Shown here one piece after another: positions 61,661 through 64,000 of a stretch of DNA of 64,000 nucleotides. The stretch's first letter is position 1. Every line of letters begins with the position of its first letter. The position numbers and the translations under genes were made by a program. Under the pieces are notes generated by a model. That model did no database searches. It was given only the letters and a program-made list of their open reading frames with translations, and had not been told where the DNA came from. This DNA is from Anaerolineae bacterium (lineage in GTDB: Bacteria; Chloroflexota; Anaerolineae; Promineifilales; Promineifilaceae), in assembly GCA_020848035.1 (NCBI GenBank), contig JADLAX010000018.1, forward strand, positions 1 to 64,000. The letters run 5' to 3'.

Positions 61661-62677
61661 ATGAATCTTGCCGAACAGATCAACAAGCAATGGGAGAAAC
61701 GCCAAAAAGAGATGGAGATGGTATGGTGGCTGCTGCCAGGTTGTGGGCAAGCCGCCTTAGGGGAGGATGTTGCCGCAAAGTTACAGGCACGCATCAAAGC
61801 TAATTTGCTCATGACGCCATTTGCCTCTGAATCGGGACGGCAGGTTGGGAAACAGTTAGCCCAACAGTTTAAGTTCCACATGGAAAAGTTGGGGCGGCTG
61901 CAGTTGCTGCTGGCCGAGCAGCTTTTGGCGGAACTGGATGCCCAACAAGTTGTCTGGCTTACACCGCGCCTGACTGCTTTTTGGGCAGAAATGACCATAG
62001 GCTATGGGCTTGCCCTGCGTGAGCTTTATATAACCGAACAGGCAGCATTGCAAAAAAGGCTCCTGTCTGAACGCCAGGAAGTGCTGGCACAGAAGGCAGA
62101 AAGCGAAGAACGTTTTGCCGCGTTGTTCGAAAAGACTTACAGCCCGGTGTTGATTCATGAAAACGGCCGTATCCTGGCCATCAATAAAGCCGTTATAGAA
62201 AGGTTTGGCTACCGGGCAGAAATGCTTGTTGGGCAGGAGATTCAAACCTTGATTCAGGCCCTGACACCCTTACCAGAACAGACAAAAATTCTGGAACGCA
62301 TTCAGGCAGGTGATGAACAACCCTACCGCACCCAATGCTTTAAACGGGATGACACGGCTGTTACCGTTGAAATCATGCCGCAGCGTGTTTCTTATCAAGG
62401 CGGCATGGTGGATATGGTTGTTTTACGGCCGTTAGATAAGCCGCTCCCCCCACAACTGGCTGAACCGGAAAACGCCCCCCTCTCTCCGCGCCAACAAGCG
62501 GTTTTACAGCTTATGGCCACCGGTTTGTCCTACAAAAAAATCGCCAAAAAGCTGCAAATCACCCTGCCCACCGTTCACCACCATAGGCAAGAAATTTTTG
62601 CTAAATTGCAGGTAAGTACACGGGCTGACGCGGCCGTTCGAGCAGTGCCGGTCACAAGTGAAACAAGTGAAAAGTAA
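61661..62677 (+). CDS. PAS-LuxR transcriptional regulator
   Basis: 338 residues from the ATG at 61661; a TTG at 61625 is possible. The first 150 residues are helical and unassigned. A PAS domain follows (ERFAALFEKTYSPVLIHENGRILAINKAVIERFGY...EILVGQEIQ-like), then a LuxR/GerE DNA-binding domain: LSPRQQAVLQLMATGLSYKKIAKKLQITLPTVHHHRQEIFAKLQVSTRADAAV. It should sense a small ligand or redox state and bind DNA. No kinase neighbour. The 270-base gap before it separates it from the divergent protease gene. Confidence 0.88.
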   Translation: MNLAEQINKQWEKRQKEMEMVWWLLPGCGQAALGEDVAAKLQARIKANLLMTPFASESGRQVGKQLAQQFKFHMEKLGRLQLLLAEQLLAELDAQQVVWLTPRLTAFWAEMTIGYGLALRELYITEQAALQKRLLSERQEVLAQKAESEERFAALFEKTYSPVLIHENGRILAINKAVIERFGYRAEMLVGQEIQTLIQALTPLPEQTKILERIQAGDEQPYRTQCFKRDDTAVTVEIMPQRVSYQGGMVDMVVLRPLDKPLPPQLAEPENAPLSPRQQAVLQLMATGLSYKKIAKKLQITLPTVHHHRQEIFAKLQVSTRADAAVRAVPVTSETSEK

Positions 62678-62714
62678 AAAGTGATAAGTGAGCCACTTTT
62701 CACTTATCACTTTT
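62676..62714. repeat. 14-bp inverted repeat (AAAAGTGATAAGTG word)
   Basis: AAAAGTGATAAGTG (62677-62690) is inverted at 62701-62714, overlapping the regulator stop codon, then CACTTTTTAC is iterated. Same family as 59201-59238; convergent gene ends. Confidence 0.6.
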
Positions 62715-62761
62715 CACTTTTCACTTTTTACTTTTTACTTCAGCTTTTATGATGCGTAAAC

Positions 62762-63580
62762 TTACTCAGCCGCTTCAAAATTCAGCACGCCGTCAGGCGT
62801 TTGCAGGGTAAGCTGGCTGCCAGACAGCGTGTAGCTGGTTACCTGAGCCAGGGCGGCCATAAAGTCGGCCTCCTGCTGCATCATCGCTTCGTCCGCGCAG
62901 GCCATGAGCGTGCTGGCCAGCATACCCACCGTCATTGTGCCGTCCTCGCCCAGCGTGACCTCACCCGAGTAGCTGTTGCAGCTGGCATTGCCGCTCACCT
63001 GCCCCTCGGCAAAGTTCAGCGTGGGGGCCGAGTCGGGCAAGACGGCCGTTACGCTCTCCGCCACCCCCAGGGAAACCAGGTTCCAATTGGTGCCTTCCAG
63101 GCTGCTGCTATCGGGCACTGCCTCAGCGGGTGCGGTGGCAAAAATGAGCAGACCGCCGTCATAGGTCAACGTCAGCTGCCCCTCAGCCACCACGTAATGG
63201 TTTACCGAAGCCATCGCCGCCAGAAAGTCATTTTCCTGCTGCATGATCGGTTCGGGGCAGGCCATCCGCGTGGAGCCAATTGGGCCAAAGCTGAGTTCGC
63301 TGCCAGATTGGGTCACATCGGCAAAAAAGGTGTTGCAGTTGGCCGAACCGGAGATACGGCCGTCTTCGAACAGCAGCGTCACGGTCGTATCCGGCAGCAC
63401 CGGCGTGCGGCTGCCGTCCGGGCCAAACTCTTGCAGTACCCAGCTGGTGCCATTCAGGCTCGCGCTCGATTCAACGTCTGGTTCCACATTGTCACCAGCC
63501 CCCGCCGCACTACAGCCGATCACGGCAAGCAGCAGCGAACTCAACACAATCATTTTTACCCATATGCTTTGCAACTTCAT
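62762..63580 (-). CDS. Lipoprotein with two META (HslJ-like) domains
   Basis: 272 residues, GGAG before the ATG. The signal helix ends in the lipobox AVIGC. Two META repeats follow: SLNGTSWVLQEFGPDG...ISGSANCNTFFAD...MACPE (about 42-150) and SLEGTNWNLVSLG...VSGNASCNSYSGE...MACADEAMMQQEADFMAAL (about 160-268). Each keeps the paired Cys. Surface lipoprotein of unknown role; duplicated relative to the gene at 59297. Contains ACGGCCGT. Confidence 0.85.
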   Translation of the reverse strand: MKLQSIWVKMIVLSSLLLAVIGCSAAGAGDNVEPDVESSASLNGTSWVLQEFGPDGSRTPVLPDTTVTLLFEDGRISGSANCNTFFADVTQSGSELSFGPIGSTRMACPEPIMQQENDFLAAMASVNHYVVAEGQLTLTYDGGLLIFATAPAEAVPDSSSLEGTNWNLVSLGVAESVTAVLPDSAPTLNFAEGQVSGNASCNSYSGEVTLGEDGTMTVGMLASTLMACADEAMMQQEADFMAALAQVTSYTLSGSQLTLQTPDGVLNFEAAE

Positions 63581-63720
63581 GTTTTACTCTCCTCATTTTG
63601 CCCAGGTGCCACACGTTTTAAAAGTGCGTCGCACCGGTCTGTTTTAACTTAATTTGTGAACTATTTCTCAAGATGTCTGCCTATACAACGCCGGAAGTAG
63701 AAAAATAGTTCCGCACCAGT

Positions 63721-63753
63721 TTAAAACAAAAAAGGACACTCATGAGTGTCCTT
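63721..63753 (-). terminator. Terminator of the SlyD-type gene
   Basis: A perfect 22-base palindrome (63732-63753, half-site AAGGACACTCA) is followed on the minus strand by TTTTTTGTTTT. Classic rho-independent terminator. Confidence 0.88.
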
Positions 63754-63806
63754 GGACGAAGTTGTCAATTGGGTGACCAACCGGACCCACCAGGGCCAGT
63801 TGAACA

Positions 63807-64000
63807 TCAATGATGGTGGTCGTCTGCGCCGTGGGCGTGGCCGTGAGCCAGCTCTTCGGCCGTGGCCTGGCGGATCGCCGGAATGTGGATCTCAAAGTGC
63901 AGGGTCTCACCGGCCAGCGGATGGTTGAAGTCCAGCATCACTTCCGTGTCACGGATTTCAGCAATGGTGGCATCAAACGGCTCGTCCGTTTCCACATCAC
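63807..64000 (-). CDS. slyD: SlyD-like FKBP peptidyl-prolyl isomerase, C-terminal part
   Basis: Only the last 62 or so residues are in the window; the start lies beyond base 64000. The segment EVMLDFNHPLAGETLHFEIHI is the FKBP active-site region of SlyD-type isomerases, and the tail AEELAHGHAHGADDHHH is the His-rich metal-binding end. The family speeds proline isomerisation in protein folding and stores nickel. The downstream terminator fits a single gene. Confidence 0.9.
   Translation of the reverse strand, partial: DVETDEPFDATIAEIRDTEVMLDFNHPLAGETLHFEIHIPAIRQATAEELAHGHAHGADDHHH

Noticed and set aside
1..64000. tRNA, rRNA and known riboswitch signatures
   Set aside because: No cloverleaf with a GGTTCRA-type arm or rRNA-like conserved stretch was recognised in the gaps.

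Overview
The window looks like a chromosomal segment of a free-living bacterium, most likely a member of the Chloroflexota (Anaerolineae-like). This is inferred from gene content and style, not from a marker gene. Supporting signs are a polyphosphate glucokinase, a DnaB-DnaD-DnaC type primosome cluster, a class A penicillin-binding protein, many signal-peptide or lipobox proteins, and META-domain lipoproteins. The core DNA is GC-rich and carries the octamer palindrome ACGGCCGT at striking density. That palindrome disappears in several lower-GC stretches, which I read as acquired islands.

Layout. 1-1325: end of a patatin-like lipase and polyphosphate glucokinase. 1509-6068: AT-rich three-gene cassette of a cytosine-5 DNA methyltransferase, a protein with two GHKL ATPase modules (MORC-like plus histidine-kinase-like), and a receiver domain joined to a HEPN-type RNase motif. 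I consider this the best candidate for an undescribed defence or signalling system. 6103-8286: AlbA_2/Schlafen-like regulator and a nucleotidyltransferase/HEPN toxin-antitoxin pair. 8504-19231: an unusual membrane kinase lacking the acceptor His, a double VWA membrane protein, a tiny secreted peptide of FAWSGG repeats, an S41 protease, a membrane histidine kinase and a subtilisin-like protease ending in GYSWVG repeats. 19453-23381: class V aminotransferase, M42 peptidase, secreted intradiol dioxygenase. 23567-24660: a second nucleotidyltransferase/HepT locus, frameshifted, and the tail of a broken HNH nuclease gene.

24685-36404: a large AT-rich island, all on the minus strand. Its upstream operon matches an SspD-SspB(DUF4007)-SspC-SspA DNA phosphorothioation cassette. 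Downstream of a terminator, and of an operator-like palindrome, lies a second operon: an XRE repressor, a compact DUF262-HNH nuclease and an 811-residue GHKL ATPase. The modification and effector parts are thus separately transcribed and probably separately controlled.

37096-43407: hypothetical protein, DUF1186/SEC-C protein, YbaK deacylase, zinc-ribbon protein, and an esterase plus two ATP-grasp ligases. 43574-48322: replication cluster with a bifunctional-nuclease-family protein, DnaB carrying an intein (itself hit by a short palindromic repeat), a DnaD-like protein and a tandem-duplicated DnaC-like loader. 48486-64000: secreted or cytosolic proteases, a zinc-ribbon membrane protein, NADP-type isocitrate dehydrogenase, an MscS channel, PBP1A, META lipoproteins, a PAS-LuxR regulator and the end of a SlyD-type isomerase. 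Many gene ends are marked by long perfect inverted repeats assembled from a small set of recurring words. No rRNA, tRNA, CRISPR array, transposase or integrase was seen.
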